Source of the DNA: Pararhizobium sp.
GTDB lineage: Bacteria > Pseudomonadota > Alphaproteobacteria > Rhizobiales > Rhizobiaceae
DNA length: 64,000 bases
Assembly (NCBI GenBank): GCA_030655075.1
Contig: JAURWE010000024.1
Coordinates: 682,001 to 746,000 of the forward strand
Direction of reading: 5' to 3'
In this document: in pieces, positions 1-12,819 of the stretch
How positions within the stretch are numbered: position 1 is the stretch's first letter
How the letters are laid out: each line of letters begins with the position of its first letter
The notes under the pieces: model-generated
Seen by the model: the letters and a program-made list of their open reading frames with translations, nothing else
Databases searched by the model: none
What the model was told of the DNA's origin: nothing
Program-made: the position numbers and the translations under genes

Positions 1-73
1 GTGCATAAATCGGTTCGCACTCCTCCGGCGCTGCACTCCCAGCAAGCGCCATAACGAATTGTTGGCCTTTCTC

Positions 74-2535
<2,462 letters not shown>

Positions 2536-2539
<4 letters not shown>

Positions 2540-4746
2540 CAACACCCCCCAAGGACAACCCGGCAGCCAAGTCCACAGGACTGGCAGCAGCAGAGATTGA
2601 TGCCATCATCTCCGGATCGCACGGCAATCCATTCTCAGTCCTTGGGATTCATCCCGTGGGGAAGGAGCATGTCGCGCGCTGCTTCATTCCCACGGCCCTT
2701 GAGGTTGTGGCCGAAACACTGGCCGGCAAGGAAATCGGCACGCTGACCCGGCGTCACGATGCAGGCTTTTTCGAAGGCACTGTTTCGCTGAAGAAGCAAC
2801 AGCCCGTTCGCTACCGTGCGAAGAATGCCGGTGGCGAATGGACAGTTGCCGATCCCTACAGCTTCGGCCCGGTTCTCGGGCCGATGGACGACTATTACAT
2901 TCGCGAAGGCTCGCACCTGCGCCTGTTCGACAAGATGGGTGCCCATCCGCTGAAACATGAAGGTGCCGAGGGTTTTCATTTTGCCGTCTGGGCGCCCAAC
3001 GCCCGGCGTGTCTCGGTCGTCGGCGATTTCAACGGCTGGGATGGCCGCCGCCATGTCATGCGCCTGCGGCTCGATACCGGCATCTGGGAAATCTTCGTGC
3101 CCGATGTCGCCGATGCGACGATCTACAAATATGAGATCATCGGCAAGGACGGCGAACTCATGCCGCTGAAGGCGGACCCTTTTGCCCGGCGATCGGAATT
3201 GCGGCCGAAAAACGCGTCGATGACAACGGGCGAAATCGCCCAGGTCTGGGAAGATGAGGCCCACCGCAAACATTGGGCCACCATCGACCAGCGCCGCCAG
3301 CCGATCTCGATCTATGAGGTGCACGCCGCCTCATGGCAGCGCCACCACAATGGCGACATGCTCAGTTGGGACGAGATGGCCGAACGGCTGATCCCTTACT
3401 GCGTCGACATGGGCTTTACCCATATCGAATTCCTGCCGATTACCGAATATCCGTTTGACCCATCCTGGGGCTACCAGACAACGGGGCTTTATGCGCCCAC
3501 GGCCCGTTTCGGCGAGCCGGAAGGTTTTGCGCGCTTCGTCAATGGCGCCCACAAGGTCGGCGTCGGTGTCATCCTCGACTGGGTTCCCGCCCACTTCCCG
3601 ACCGATGCGCATGGTCTCGGCCTGTTCGACGGCACCGCCCTCTACGAACACGAGGATCCGCGTCAGGGCTTCCACCCGGACTGGAACACGGCGATCTATA
3701 ATTTCGGCCGCTTGGAAGTGCTGGCCTATCTCATCAACAATGCCGTTTACTGGGCTGAAAAGTTCCATCTCGACGGCTTGCGCGTCGATGCGGTCGCTTC
3801 GATGCTCTACCTCGACTATTCGCGCAAACATGGCGAGTGGGTGCCGAACGAATATGGCGGTAACGAAAACCTCGAGGCCGTGCGCTTCCTGCAGACCATG
3901 AACTCCAGGGTCTATGGCAGCCATCCGGGCATCATGACCATCGCCGAGGAGTCCACCTCCTGGCCGAAAGTCTCCGCGCCCGTCCATGAAGGCGGCCTCG
4001 GTTTCGGCTTCAAGTGGAACATGGGTTTCATGCACGACACGCTGCAATACATGTCGCGCGAGCCCATCCACCGCAAGCACCACCACAACGACCTGACCTT
4101 CGGCCTGCTCTACGCCTTCAGCGAGAATTTCGTGCTGCCGCTGTCCCATGACGAGGTTGTTCACGGCAAGGGCTCGCTGATCGCCAAGATGACTGGCGAC
4201 GACTGGCAGAAGTTTGCCAATCTTCGCGCCTATTACGGCTACATGTGGGGCTATCCCGGCAAGAAACTGCTGTTCATGGGCCAGGAGTTCGCCCAATGGC
4301 AGGAATGGTCGGAAGAAAAGTCGCTCGACTGGAATCTGCTCGAATATCCGCTGCATGCGGGCATGCGCCGGCTGATCCGCGATCTGAACCTCACCTACAC
4401 AAGCAAGCCCGCACTTCACGCCCGCGACTGCGAGGGTGAAGGCTTTGAATGGCTGGTGGCCGACGATCGCGAAAACTCCGTCTTTGCCTGGCTGCGCAAG
4501 GCGCCGGGCGAAAAGATGATCGCTGTCATCACCAACTTCACGCCGGTTTACCGCGAGAACTACACGATCCCCCTGCCGACATCCGGGCGCTGGAAGGAAG
4601 TGCTCAACACCGACGCCGAAATTTACGGCGGCAGCGGCAAGGGCAATGGCGGCGTCGTTCAGGCGGGTCCCGACGGAAACGGCCGCGGATATGCCACCAT
4701 CACTTTGCCGCCCCTGGCGACACTCATGCTGGAACAGGAGCTCTGA
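2536..4746 (+). CDS. glgB: 1,4-alpha-glucan branching enzyme
   Basis: GH13 branching enzyme that makes alpha-1,6 branches in glycogen; 736 residues, the usual bacterial length. Visible in order: an N-terminal CBM48-like region (VWAPNARRVSVVGDFNGWD), then the amylase barrel with the catalytic aspartate in DGLRVDAVAS, the glutamate in TIAEEST and the aspartate in LPLSHDEVVHG, then a C-terminal beta domain. The start is ATG 2536, because it sits in the ATGA overlap with glgP and has GGAGAG upstream. The longer open frame from 2440 lies inside glgP and is not used. Confidence 0.96.
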
Positions 4747-4847
4747 CAGGCAAGCACGATCAATAGCGAAAACCACGATGAGACATGGAGTATCGCCGCT
4801 TGGAGGCGCGATAGTCCGGATGAGAAATATGAACGGGAGGAAAACAC

Positions 4848-6107
4848 ATGGAAAAACGAATTCAACCCCTCGCTCGTGATGCGATGGCCTACGTTCTTGC
4901 CGGCGGCCGTGGCAGCCGTCTCAAGGAATTGACCGACCGGCGCGCCAAGCCAGCGGTCTATTTTGGCGGCAAGGCCCGCATCATCGACTTCGCGCTGTCC
5001 AACGCGCTGAACTCCGGTATTCGCCGCATCGGCGTCGCCACGCAGTACAAGGCGCACTCGCTCATCCGCCATCTGCAGAACGGCTGGAACTTCTTCCGCC
5101 CTGAACGTAACGAAAGCTTCGACATCCTGCCCGCCAGCCAGCGCGTGTCGGAAACCCAGTGGTACGAAGGCACCGCCGATGCCGTCTTCCAGAACATCGA
5201 CATCATCGAGGACCACGGCGTCAAATACATGGTCATCCTGGCCGGCGACCACGTCTACAAGATGGATTACGAATACATGCTGCAGCAGCATGTCGATTCA
5301 GGCGCTGACGTCACCATCGGCTGCCTCGAAGTGCCGCGCATGGAAGCCACCGGCTTTGGCGTGGTGCATGTCGACGAGAATGACCGCATCATCGATTTCG
5401 TCGAGAAACCCGCCGACCCGCCGGCCATTCCCGGCAAGCCGGACAGCGCCTTCGCCTCGATGGGCATCTATGTCTTCGACACCAAGTTCCTGATCGAGGA
5501 ACTGCGCCGCGACGCCGCCGATCCGTCGTCCAGCCGCGACTTCGGCAAGGACATCATTCCCTATATCGTCAAGAACGGCAAAGCCGTCGCCCACCGGTTT
5601 GCCCAGTCCTGCGTCCGTTCGAACTTCGAGCGCGAGCCTTACTGGCGCGACGTCGGGACGATCGATGCCTATTGGCAGGCCAATATCGACCTGACTCATG
5701 TCACGCCGGAACTCGATATCTACGACGGCACATGGCCGATCTGGACCTTCGCAGAAATCAAGCCGCCGGCAAAATTCGTCCATGACGACGAAAACCGCCG
5801 CGGCTCGGCGACTTCCTCGCTGGTTTCGGGCGATTGCATCATCTCCGGTGCATCGCTCAACCGCAGCATGCTCTTCACCGGTGTTCGGGTGAATTCGTTC
5901 TCGCGTCTCGACGGTGCGGTCATCCTGCCCAACGTCAAGATCGGGCGGCATGCCCAATTGAAGAACGTCGTCATCGACAGCCGCGTCGTCATCCCCGAAG
6001 GCCTCGTCGTCGGCGACGATCCGGAGCTGGATGCCAAGCGCTTCGGGCGCTCGGAAAACGGCATCTGCCTCATCACCCAGCCGATGATCGACAAGCTGGG
6101 AATGTAG
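4848..6107 (+). CDS. glgC: Glucose-1-phosphate adenylyltransferase
   Basis: Makes ADP-glucose from glucose-1-phosphate and ATP, the committed step of glycogen synthesis. The 419-residue protein has the nucleotidyltransferase signature AYVLAGGRGSRLKELT at residues 14-29, the KPAVYFGG motif, ILAGDHVYKMDY, and a C-terminal left-handed beta-helix region. The start ATG has GGGAGG upstream. It lies 101 bases after glgB, the widest gap in the operon, which might hold a minor internal promoter. Family members are allosterically controlled; the regulators for this one cannot be read from sequence. Confidence 0.96.
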   Translation: MEKRIQPLARDAMAYVLAGGRGSRLKELTDRRAKPAVYFGGKARIIDFALSNALNSGIRRIGVATQYKAHSLIRHLQNGWNFFRPERNESFDILPASQRVSETQWYEGTADAVFQNIDIIEDHGVKYMVILAGDHVYKMDYEYMLQQHVDSGADVTIGCLEVPRMEATGFGVVHVDENDRIIDFVEKPADPPAIPGKPDSAFASMGIYVFDTKFLIEELRRDAADPSSSRDFGKDIIPYIVKNGKAVAHRFAQSCVRSNFEREPYWRDVGTIDAYWQANIDLTHVTPELDIYDGTWPIWTFAEIKPPAKFVHDDENRRGSATSSLVSGDCIISGASLNRSMLFTGVRVNSFSRLDGAVILPNVKIGRHAQLKNVVIDSRVVIPEGLVVGDDPELDAKRFGRSENGICLITQPMIDKLGM

Positions 6108-6115
6108 GACCAGCC

Positions 6116-7555
6116 ATGAATGTTCTGTCGGTCGCATCGGAAGTTTTTCCGCTCATCAAGACAGGGGGCCTCGCCGACGTGGCGGGTGCCCTTCCTCTTG
6201 CGCTGAAATCGCATGGTATCCGCATGCGCACGCTTCTGCCGGGTTATCCGGTGGTCATGAGCAAGGTGAAGAAGCCAAAGAAGATCGGCGGCATCGAAAA
6301 CCTCTTCGGAGCGCCGGCAAACATTCTGGCGGCCACGCACGAAGGCATAGAGGTGCTGATCCTCGACGCTCCGGGCCTGTATACCCGCGATGGCGGCCCC
6401 TACCTCGATCCCTCCGGCAGGGATTATCCCGACAACTGGCAGCGTTTCGCTGCCCTTTCGCTGGCGGCGGCCGAAATCGCCGCCGGCCTTCTGCCCGAAT
6501 GGGTGCCGGACCTCGTCCATGTGCATGACTGGCAGGCGGCGCTGACCCCGGTCTACATGCGCTACGACCGGGCACCCGCGACCCCGAGCGTGCTCACCAT
6601 CCACAACATCGCCTTTCAGGGCCAGTTCGGCCCGCAGATCTTCCCGCAGCTGGCTTTGCCGCCGGAAGCCTTCTGGTCGGAAGTCGAATATTACGGCGAT
6701 GTCAGCTTCATGAAGGGCGGCCTTCTGACCGCATCCGCCATCACCACGGTCAGCCCGTCCTACGCCAATGAAATTCTGACGCCGGAATTCGGCATGGGGC
6801 TGGAAGGCCTCGTCGGCGCCCGTGTCCGCGATCTGAGCGGCATCGTCAACGGTGTCGATACCAAGGTCTGGAACCCGGAATCAGACCCCGGCATTGCCGA
6901 ACACTATTCCACCGGCACGCTGCGCCGCCGCGCCATCAACCGGGCCGCGCTCTCGCAGCGCTTCGGCCTCGACGATGCGCCCGGCCCGATCTTCTGCGTC
7001 GTCAGCCGCCTGACCTGGCAAAAGGGCATGGACCTTCTGGCTGAAGTCGTCGACGAGATCGTCGCCGACGGCGGCAAGCTGGTCGTGCTCGGCTCCGGCG
7101 ATCAGGCGCTGGAAGGTGCCCTTCTGGCCGCAGCCTCCCGCCATCGCTGCCGCGTCGGCATGGTCATCGGCTATGACGAACCTCTGTCGCATCTGATGCA
7201 GGCGGGCTCCGATGCCATCCTCATCCCCTCGCGCTTCGAGCCCTGCGGTCTCACCCAGCTCTACGGCCTGCGCTACGGCTGCGTGCCGGTTGTGGCCCGC
7301 ACCGGCGGGCTGGCCGATACGGTCATCGACGCCAACGAGGCAGCCCTTTCCGCCCGGGTTGCCACCGGATTCCAGTTTTCACCCATCACCGCCGATGGCC
7401 TGCGGCTCGTGCTCCGGCGCGTCTTCAAGGCCTATAGCGATCCCAAGCTCTGGGGCCGCCTGCAAAACCAGGGCATGAAATCGGACGTTTCCTGGGAGCG
7501 CAGCGCCGAACGTTATGCCAATCTCTATGCCGGACTTTTGAAGGACAGGACGTAA
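6116..7555 (+). CDS. glgA: Glycogen synthase (GT5)
   Basis: Transfers glucose from ADP-glucose to the growing glycogen chain. At 479 residues it is the usual length for alphaproteobacterial GlgA. The ADP-glucose loop KTGGLADVAGALP lies near the N terminus, HDWQAALTP follows, and the C-terminal Rossmann domain carries SRLTWQKGMDLL and SRFEPCGLTQLYGLRYG. The start is ATG 6116, eight bases after the glgC stop. The open frame reaches back to 5834, but that part overlaps glgC and encodes nothing GlgA-like. Confidence 0.95.
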   Translation: MNVLSVASEVFPLIKTGGLADVAGALPLALKSHGIRMRTLLPGYPVVMSKVKKPKKIGGIENLFGAPANILAATHEGIEVLILDAPGLYTRDGGPYLDPSGRDYPDNWQRFAALSLAAAEIAAGLLPEWVPDLVHVHDWQAALTPVYMRYDRAPATPSVLTIHNIAFQGQFGPQIFPQLALPPEAFWSEVEYYGDVSFMKGGLLTASAITTVSPSYANEILTPEFGMGLEGLVGARVRDLSGIVNGVDTKVWNPESDPGIAEHYSTGTLRRRAINRAALSQRFGLDDAPGPIFCVVSRLTWQKGMDLLAEVVDEIVADGGKLVVLGSGDQALEGALLAAASRHRCRVGMVIGYDEPLSHLMQAGSDAILIPSRFEPCGLTQLYGLRYGCVPVVARTGGLADTVIDANEAALSARVATGFQFSPITADGLRLVLRRVFKAYSDPKLWGRLQNQGMKSDVSWERSAERYANLYAGLLKDRT

Positions 7556-7559
7556 CACC

Positions 7560-9188
7560 ATGATCAAGACGGTCAACACCACCCCCTACACGGACCAGAA
7601 GCCCGGTACCTCGGGTCTGCGCAAGAAGGTTCCGGTCTTCCAGCAGGTGAACTATGCGGAAAACTTCATCCAGTCGATTTTCGATTCGCTGGAAGGCTTT
7701 GCCGGGCAGACGCTGGTGATCGGCGGCGACGGCCGCTACTACAACCGCGAGGTCATCCAGATCGCCATCAAGATGGCTGCCGCCAATGGTTTTGGCCGGG
7801 TGCTGGTCGGCCGTGGCGGTATCCTGTCGACGCCCGCCGCCTCCAACATCATCCGCAAATACAAGGCCTATGGCGGCATCGTGCTGTCGGCCAGCCACAA
7901 CCCCGGCGGCCCGACCGAAGACTTCGGCATCAAGTACAACATCGGCAATGGCGGCCCGGCACCCGAAAAGATCACCGACGCGATCTATGCCCGCACCAAG
8001 TCGATCGACAGCTACAAGATCGCCACGGGCGAAGACATCAACCTCGACCACGAAGGCTCGCAGGATCTGGCCGGCATGACCGTCACGGTCATCGATCCGG
8101 TCGCCGACTATGCAGCCCTGATGGAAGAGCTGTTCGACTTCCCGGCCATCCGCGCCAAGATCGCCGGCGGCTTTACCGTCGTCTTCGATGCGATGAGCGC
8201 CGTCACCGGCCCTTACGCCAAGGAAATCATCGAAAACCGCCTCGGCGCTGCCAAGGGCTCGGTGCTCAACTTCATTCCACTGCCGGATTTCGGCGGCCAT
8301 CATCCGGACCCCAACCTCGTCCATGCCAAGGGTCTCTACGACCAGATGATGGGCGACGACGCACCGGATTTCGGCGCCGCCTCCGACGGCGACGGCGACC
8401 GCAACCTCATTATCGGCAAGGGCATCTTCGTTACGCCATCAGACAGCCTGGCGATGCTGGCTGCCGATGCGCATCTGGCACCCGGCTATGCCCGTGGCCT
8501 TGCCGGCATTGCCCGCTCGATGCCGACCAGCGGTGCTGCCGACCGCGTGGCCGAGAAGCTCGGCATCGGCCTCTATGAAACGCCGACCGGCTGGAAATTC
8601 TTCGGCAACCTGCTCGACGCCGGCATGGCGACGATCTGCGGCGAGGAAAGTGCAGGCACCGGATCGGACCACGTGCGCGAGAAGGACGGCCTCTGGGCGG
8701 TTCTGCTCTGGCTCAACATTCTGGCCGTGCGCGGCGAAAGCGTCATCGACATCTCGAAGAAACATTGGGCCACCTACGGCCGCAACTATTACTCGCGCCA
8801 CGACTATGAAGAGGTCGATTCCGATGCGGCCAACGGCCTGGTGGCGGCGCTGCGCGCGCAGCTCGAAACCCTGCCCGGCAAAAGCTTTGGCGCGCTGAAG
8901 GTCGAGAAGGCCGACGATTTTGCCTATCTCGATCCGGTCGACCAGTCGGTGAGCAAGAACCAGGGCATCCGCATCCTGTTCGAAGGCGGCTCCCGCGTCG
9001 TCTTCCGCCTGTCTGGCACCGGCACGTCCGGCGCCACGTTGCGCGTCTATATCGAGCGTTTCGAGCCTGATCCCGCCCGCCATGACATCGACACGCAGGA
9101 GGCGCTGGCCGACCTGATCGCCGTTGCCGACGAGATTGCCGGCATCAAGAGCCGCACCGGCCGCGACCAGCCGACCGTTATCACGTGA
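7560..9188 (+). CDS. pgm: Phosphoglucomutase (alpha-D-glucose)
   Basis: Interconverts glucose-6-phosphate and glucose-1-phosphate, linking glycogen metabolism to central carbon. The 542-residue protein has the phosphoserine loop LSASHNPGGPTEDFGIKYN, the metal site SDGDGDRN, the sugar-binding GEESAGTGSDHVREKDG and the phosphate-binding RLSGTGTSGATLR. It begins four bases after glgA and its stop overlaps the GTG of glgX. A pgm embedded in the glg operon is the known arrangement in rhizobia and agrobacteria. Confidence 0.95.
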   Translation: MIKTVNTTPYTDQKPGTSGLRKKVPVFQQVNYAENFIQSIFDSLEGFAGQTLVIGGDGRYYNREVIQIAIKMAAANGFGRVLVGRGGILSTPAASNIIRKYKAYGGIVLSASHNPGGPTEDFGIKYNIGNGGPAPEKITDAIYARTKSIDSYKIATGEDINLDHEGSQDLAGMTVTVIDPVADYAALMEELFDFPAIRAKIAGGFTVVFDAMSAVTGPYAKEIIENRLGAAKGSVLNFIPLPDFGGHHPDPNLVHAKGLYDQMMGDDAPDFGAASDGDGDRNLIIGKGIFVTPSDSLAMLAADAHLAPGYARGLAGIARSMPTSGAADRVAEKLGIGLYETPTGWKFFGNLLDAGMATICGEESAGTGSDHVREKDGLWAVLLWLNILAVRGESVIDISKKHWATYGRNYYSRHDYEEVDSDAANGLVAALRAQLETLPGKSFGALKVEKADDFAYLDPVDQSVSKNQGIRILFEGGSRVVFRLSGTGTSGATLRVYIERFEPDPARHDIDTQEALADLIAVADEIAGIKSRTGRDQPTVIT

Positions 9189-11164
9189 GTATGGCTCCGG
9201 ACGAAAAACTGGCCCCCTACGGCGCCACGCCCACCCCTGAAGGCGTGCGCTTTTCGGTCTGGTCGCACCATGCCTCGAGCATCGAGCTCTGCCTTTACGA
9301 CAGTGCCGGCAAACGCGAGACCCGCCGCATCCCGATGAACCGCCTGACCGGCGACATCCACTCGCTGTTCGTGCCGGGGCTGAAACCCGGCGCACGCTAT
9401 GGCCTGCGTGCCGACGGCGTCTATTCGCCGGATCACGGCCTCTGGTTCGATCCCTCAAAACTTCTGGTCGATCCTTACGCCACCGAGCTCGACCGGCCCT
9501 TCGTCTATGATCCGAAACTTGGGGTTTTTGGCGAGGACACGGCCAAGCTGGTCCCAAAAGCCATCGTCGGCCAGCACCCGCTGAGCGAGCCCGAGGCACC
9601 GCTGTTCACAGCAGGCGGGCTGATCTACGAAGTGGCCGTCAAGCCCTTCACCATGCTCAACAAGGCCGTGCCGGAAAAGCAGCGCGGCACCGTGGCCGCA
9701 CTCGCCCACCCCTCGGTCATCGCTCACTTGAAGCGGATCGGCGTTTCGGCGGTCGAACTGATGCCGGTCACCGCCTGGATCGATGAGCGCCACCTGCCGC
9801 CACTCGGCTTGTCGAACGGCTGGGGTTACAATCCCGTCGCCATGATGGCGCTCGATCCGCGTCTGGTGCCCGGCGGCGTCAGGGAACTGAAGGAGACTGT
9901 CGCGGCGCTCCGGGCCGAAGGCATCGGCGTTATCCTCGATCTCGTCTTCAACCACACCGGCGAAAGCGACCGCTACGGCGCCACCCTGTCGATGCGCGGC
10001 ATCGACAATCTCACCTATTACCGCCACGTCACCGGCCTGCAGGGCGACCTGATCAACGACACCGGCTGCGGCAACACGCTTGCCTGCGACCACCCTTCGG
10101 TCCACGACCTCGTGCTCGACAGCCTGCGCCACTTCGTGCTGACGACCGGCGTCGATGGCTTCCGCTTCGATCTCGCCCCGATCATCGCCCGCAACATGAG
10201 CGGTTTCCACCGCGATGCGCCACTTCTGACCGCCATGCTGACCGATCCGGTCCTGAAGGACCGCGTGCTGATCGCCGAACCCTGGGACATCGGTCCCGGC
10301 GGCTATCAGCTCGGCAATTTCCCCATCCCCTTTCTCGAATGGAACGACCGGGCACGCGACGATATGAGGATGTTCTGGCGCGGCGACCGTCACAAGATCG
10401 GCGCGCTGGCGACAGGCCTTTCCGGCTCGTCCGACCTGTTCTCGCGCTATGGCGAGACCGGCACCCGCACGATCAATTTTGTTGCCGCCCACGATGGTTT
10501 CACACTGATGGACCTCGTCTCCAACACCGGCAAGCACAATGAGGCAAACGGCGAGGAAAACCGCGACGGCCACAATGACAACCACTCCTGGAACAATGGC
10601 GCTGAAGGCGACACGGACGACGCCCACATCATCGCCGCCCGCAAACGCGACGTCATGGCCATTCTCGGAACACTGTTTTCCGCCCGCGGCACGATCATGC
10701 TGACCGCCGGCGACGAAGGTGGCCGCAGCCAGAAGGGCAACAACAACGCCTATGCCCAGGACAATCCCATCACCTGGGTGGACTGGGACGCGCTCGACGA
10801 CACGCTGATCGCCCACACGGCGGCGATTTCTGCCATCCGCCGGCGCTTCGATGTGTTTTCTCAGGCTGAATTCCTGACTGGTGACGGTGATGTCGAATGG
10901 CTGAAACTCGACGGCTGGCCGATGTCGGTGTGGGATTGGGACAATCCCGCCACCGACAATTTCATGATGGTTCTGGCGACCGGCGATCGTGAAACCGGCC
11001 TGACAACGCGCATCGCCATCCTGTTCAACCGGGCCCATGCCGATTGCCCCTTCCGCCTGCCGGAAGACCCGGTCAAGCACTGGCAGGGGCTGCTCTCCGG
11101 CACGCGAACCGTCAGCGGCTTCATCCCCGCCCGCTCGGTCGATTTATTCGTCGAAATTTCCTGA
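9185..11164 (+). CDS. glgX: Glycogen debranching enzyme
   Basis: GH13 isoamylase-type enzyme cleaving alpha-1,6 branches of phosphorylase-trimmed glycogen; 659 residues, matching the GlgX family. An N-terminal CBM48 segment (GVRFSVWSHHASSIELCLYD) precedes the barrel, with LVFNHTGESD, the nucleophile region GFRFDLAPI, the acid/base region IAEPWDIGPGGYQLGNFP and VAAHDGFTLMDLVS. The start taken is GTG 9185, overlapping the pgm stop in a GTGA; ATG 9191 is the alternative. It is the last gene of the glg operon and is followed by two hairpins. Confidence 0.94.
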   Translation: MSMAPDEKLAPYGATPTPEGVRFSVWSHHASSIELCLYDSAGKRETRRIPMNRLTGDIHSLFVPGLKPGARYGLRADGVYSPDHGLWFDPSKLLVDPYATELDRPFVYDPKLGVFGEDTAKLVPKAIVGQHPLSEPEAPLFTAGGLIYEVAVKPFTMLNKAVPEKQRGTVAALAHPSVIAHLKRIGVSAVELMPVTAWIDERHLPPLGLSNGWGYNPVAMMALDPRLVPGGVRELKETVAALRAEGIGVILDLVFNHTGESDRYGATLSMRGIDNLTYYRHVTGLQGDLINDTGCGNTLACDHPSVHDLVLDSLRHFVLTTGVDGFRFDLAPIIARNMSGFHRDAPLLTAMLTDPVLKDRVLIAEPWDIGPGGYQLGNFPIPFLEWNDRARDDMRMFWRGDRHKIGALATGLSGSSDLFSRYGETGTRTINFVAAHDGFTLMDLVSNTGKHNEANGEENRDGHNDNHSWNNGAEGDTDDAHIIAARKRDVMAILGTLFSARGTIMLTAGDEGGRSQKGNNNAYAQDNPITWVDWDALDDTLIAHTAAISAIRRRFDVFSQAEFLTGDGDVEWLKLDGWPMSVWDWDNPATDNFMMVLATGDRETGLTTRIAILFNRAHADCPFRLPEDPVKHWQGLLSGTRTVSGFIPARSVDLFVEIS

Positions 11165-11179
11165 GCCCTGCGAACTATA

Positions 11180-11237
11180 CATGACGGCAAGCATTGCCCG
11201 TCATGGTCTCCTGAGCCTATAGGGGGAGCGGGAGACC
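11180..11237 (+). terminator. Tandem hairpins after glgX
   Basis: Two adjacent inverted repeats lie between glgX and the MaoC gene. The first (11180-11205) pairs CATGACGG with CCGTCATG, extended by CAA/TTG around a bulge. The second (11205-11237) pairs GGTCTCC with GGAGACC. Neither is followed by a clear T-run, so they may act as mRNA-stabilising 3' hairpins rather than intrinsic terminators. Confidence 0.4.
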
Positions 11238-11264
11238 ACTCGGAAATTCAGGAAACGCGAAAAG

Positions 11265-11753
11265 ATGCCACGCGAAATATCACTCAAGGACGTCCGCGGC
11301 CTGATCGGTCAGGAACTTGGCATTTCCGACTGGATCACCGTCACCCAGAAAACCATCGACGGCTTTGCCGATGCCACCGATGACCACCAGTTCATCCACA
11401 CCGATCCCATTCGCGCCGCCGCCGAAACGCCCTTTGGCGGCACGATTGCCCACGGCTTTCTATCGCTGTCGCTGCTCTCGGCCATGAACTTCAACTGTCT
11501 GCCCAAGGTGCGCGAACAGACGATGGGCATCAACTACGGCTTCGACAAGGTCCGCTTCATGACCCCGGTCAAATGCGGCGCCCGGGTGCGCGGCCGGTTC
11601 ACCATGGCCGACGCCCGCTTCCGCGGTGCGGGCATGCTGATGGTCACCTACGACGTCACCGTCGACATCGAAAACGAGCGCAAGCCGGCCCTGACGGCCA
11701 CCTGGCTGACCATCATCCAGTTTGACCCGAAGGACCGGCCGGAGGACGTTTGA
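11265..11753 (+). CDS. MaoC-like (R)-specific enoyl hydratase family protein
   Basis: Hot-dog fold hydratase of the MaoC family, usually acting on enoyl-CoA thioesters; 162 residues. The hydratase motif is present as FADATDDHQFIHTDPIRAAAETPFGGTIAHGFLSLSL, with the expected Asp and His at residues 42-47. AGGAAA lies before the ATG. It reads with the DUF2332 gene one base downstream, so the two probably share a transcript. The true substrate is not readable from sequence; single-domain MaoC proteins of this type are common beside unrelated metabolic genes. Confidence 0.85.
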   Translation: MPREISLKDVRGLIGQELGISDWITVTQKTIDGFADATDDHQFIHTDPIRAAAETPFGGTIAHGFLSLSLLSAMNFNCLPKVREQTMGINYGFDKVRFMTPVKCGARVRGRFTMADARFRGAGMLMVTYDVTVDIENERKPALTATWLTIIQFDPKDRPEDV

Positions 11754-11754
11754 G

Positions 11755-12816
11755 ATGGCATCAGAGGAAGCGGTTCGCCATGCGTTCAGGACACAGGCCG
11801 TGGCCTGCGAACAGCTCGGCTCTCCCTTTACCGCCCGCCTCTGCACGCTGGCCGACGAGCGGCTGACATCGGACAACCCGGTCGGTGCGATCATCCTGTC
11901 CTGGCCTGGCGATCCCAGTCCGGGCGCCGATTCGGTGCCTCTGCGGTTCGCCGGCGCCCTGCACGCGCTGGTTCTGTCGGACCTCGACCTCGATCTCGTC
12001 TCCGCCTATCCGCCCCATACCACAGACGACGAAACACTTTGGACGGCGATAGACCGAGCCTGCAGTCTCCACAGCGCGTTCATCCTCGAACGCCTGAAAT
12101 CCGCCCCGCAGACCAACGAAGTGCGCCGCTCGGCAGCCCTGCTTCCGGGCTTCCTGACGATTTCCAGCCTGTTTCAGAAACCCCTCGTTCTTTCGGAGGT
12201 CGGTGCCAGCGCCGGGCTCAACCTGCAATGGGACCGCTATGCCTACCGCCTGGGCGACAGGACCTGGGCCTTGCAGCCCTCTTCCGTCACCATGACGCCG
12301 GAATGGCGAGGCTCCGTGCCACCGGTCGTCTCCGTCGAAGTGGCAAGCCGCGCCGCCTGTGACCTCAACCCGCTCGACCCGGCGCTGGACGAGGACAGGC
12401 TCCGTCTCCTGTCCTATGTCTGGGCCGACCAGACCGACAGGCTGGAGCGCATTCGCCAAGCAATCGCCATCGCCGCTGCCCACCACCAGACCGTCGACAG
12501 GGCCGACGCTGTCGATTGGCTCGGGCACCGCCTGTCGCATGTCCATGAGGGCACGACCCATGTGATCTATCATTCGATCGCCTGGCAGTACCTGCCGCCG
12601 CAACTGCGCGAAAAAGGCGAGGCACTGATCGCTGCGGCAGGCGAGCGCGCAACGGCGAACGCACCAGTGGCGCGTCTTCAGATGGAAGCCGACGAGCAGA
12701 AAGAAGGGGCTGCTCTCATCCTGCAGGTCTGGCCTTCAGGCGAAAAACACCTGATCGGCCGCGCCGATTTTCACGGCCGCTGGGTGGACTGGCTAGGCTG
12801 GCCGGGGAAGTCCTGA
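11755..12816 (+). CDS. DUF2332 family protein
   Basis: A 353-residue protein resembling the DUF2332 family, whose function is not known to me. Family-like features are the N-terminal LARSPFTARLC-type segment, the RFAGALHALVLSD block, the central LVLSEVGASAGLNLQWDRYAYRLG motif (similar to a methyltransferase glycine loop) and the C-terminal HVIYHSIAWQYLP. The start is ATG 11755, immediately after the MaoC stop. The longer frame from 11722 overlaps that gene. It converges on soxG with only three bases between the stops. No signal peptide or membrane segment is visible. Confidence 0.8.
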   Translation: MASEEAVRHAFRTQAVACEQLGSPFTARLCTLADERLTSDNPVGAIILSWPGDPSPGADSVPLRFAGALHALVLSDLDLDLVSAYPPHTTDDETLWTAIDRACSLHSAFILERLKSAPQTNEVRRSAALLPGFLTISSLFQKPLVLSEVGASAGLNLQWDRYAYRLGDRTWALQPSSVTMTPEWRGSVPPVVSVEVASRAACDLNPLDPALDEDRLRLLSYVWADQTDRLERIRQAIAIAAAHHQTVDRADAVDWLGHRLSHVHEGTTHVIYHSIAWQYLPPQLREKGEALIAAAGERATANAPVARLQMEADEQKEGAALILQVWPSGEKHLIGRADFHGRWVDWLGWPGKS

Positions 12817-12819
12817 AGG

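Noticed and set aside
1..73. Gene or strong promoter before glgP
   Set aside because: Only 73 bases are available, and neither a clear -35/-10 pair nor a ribosome site stands out.
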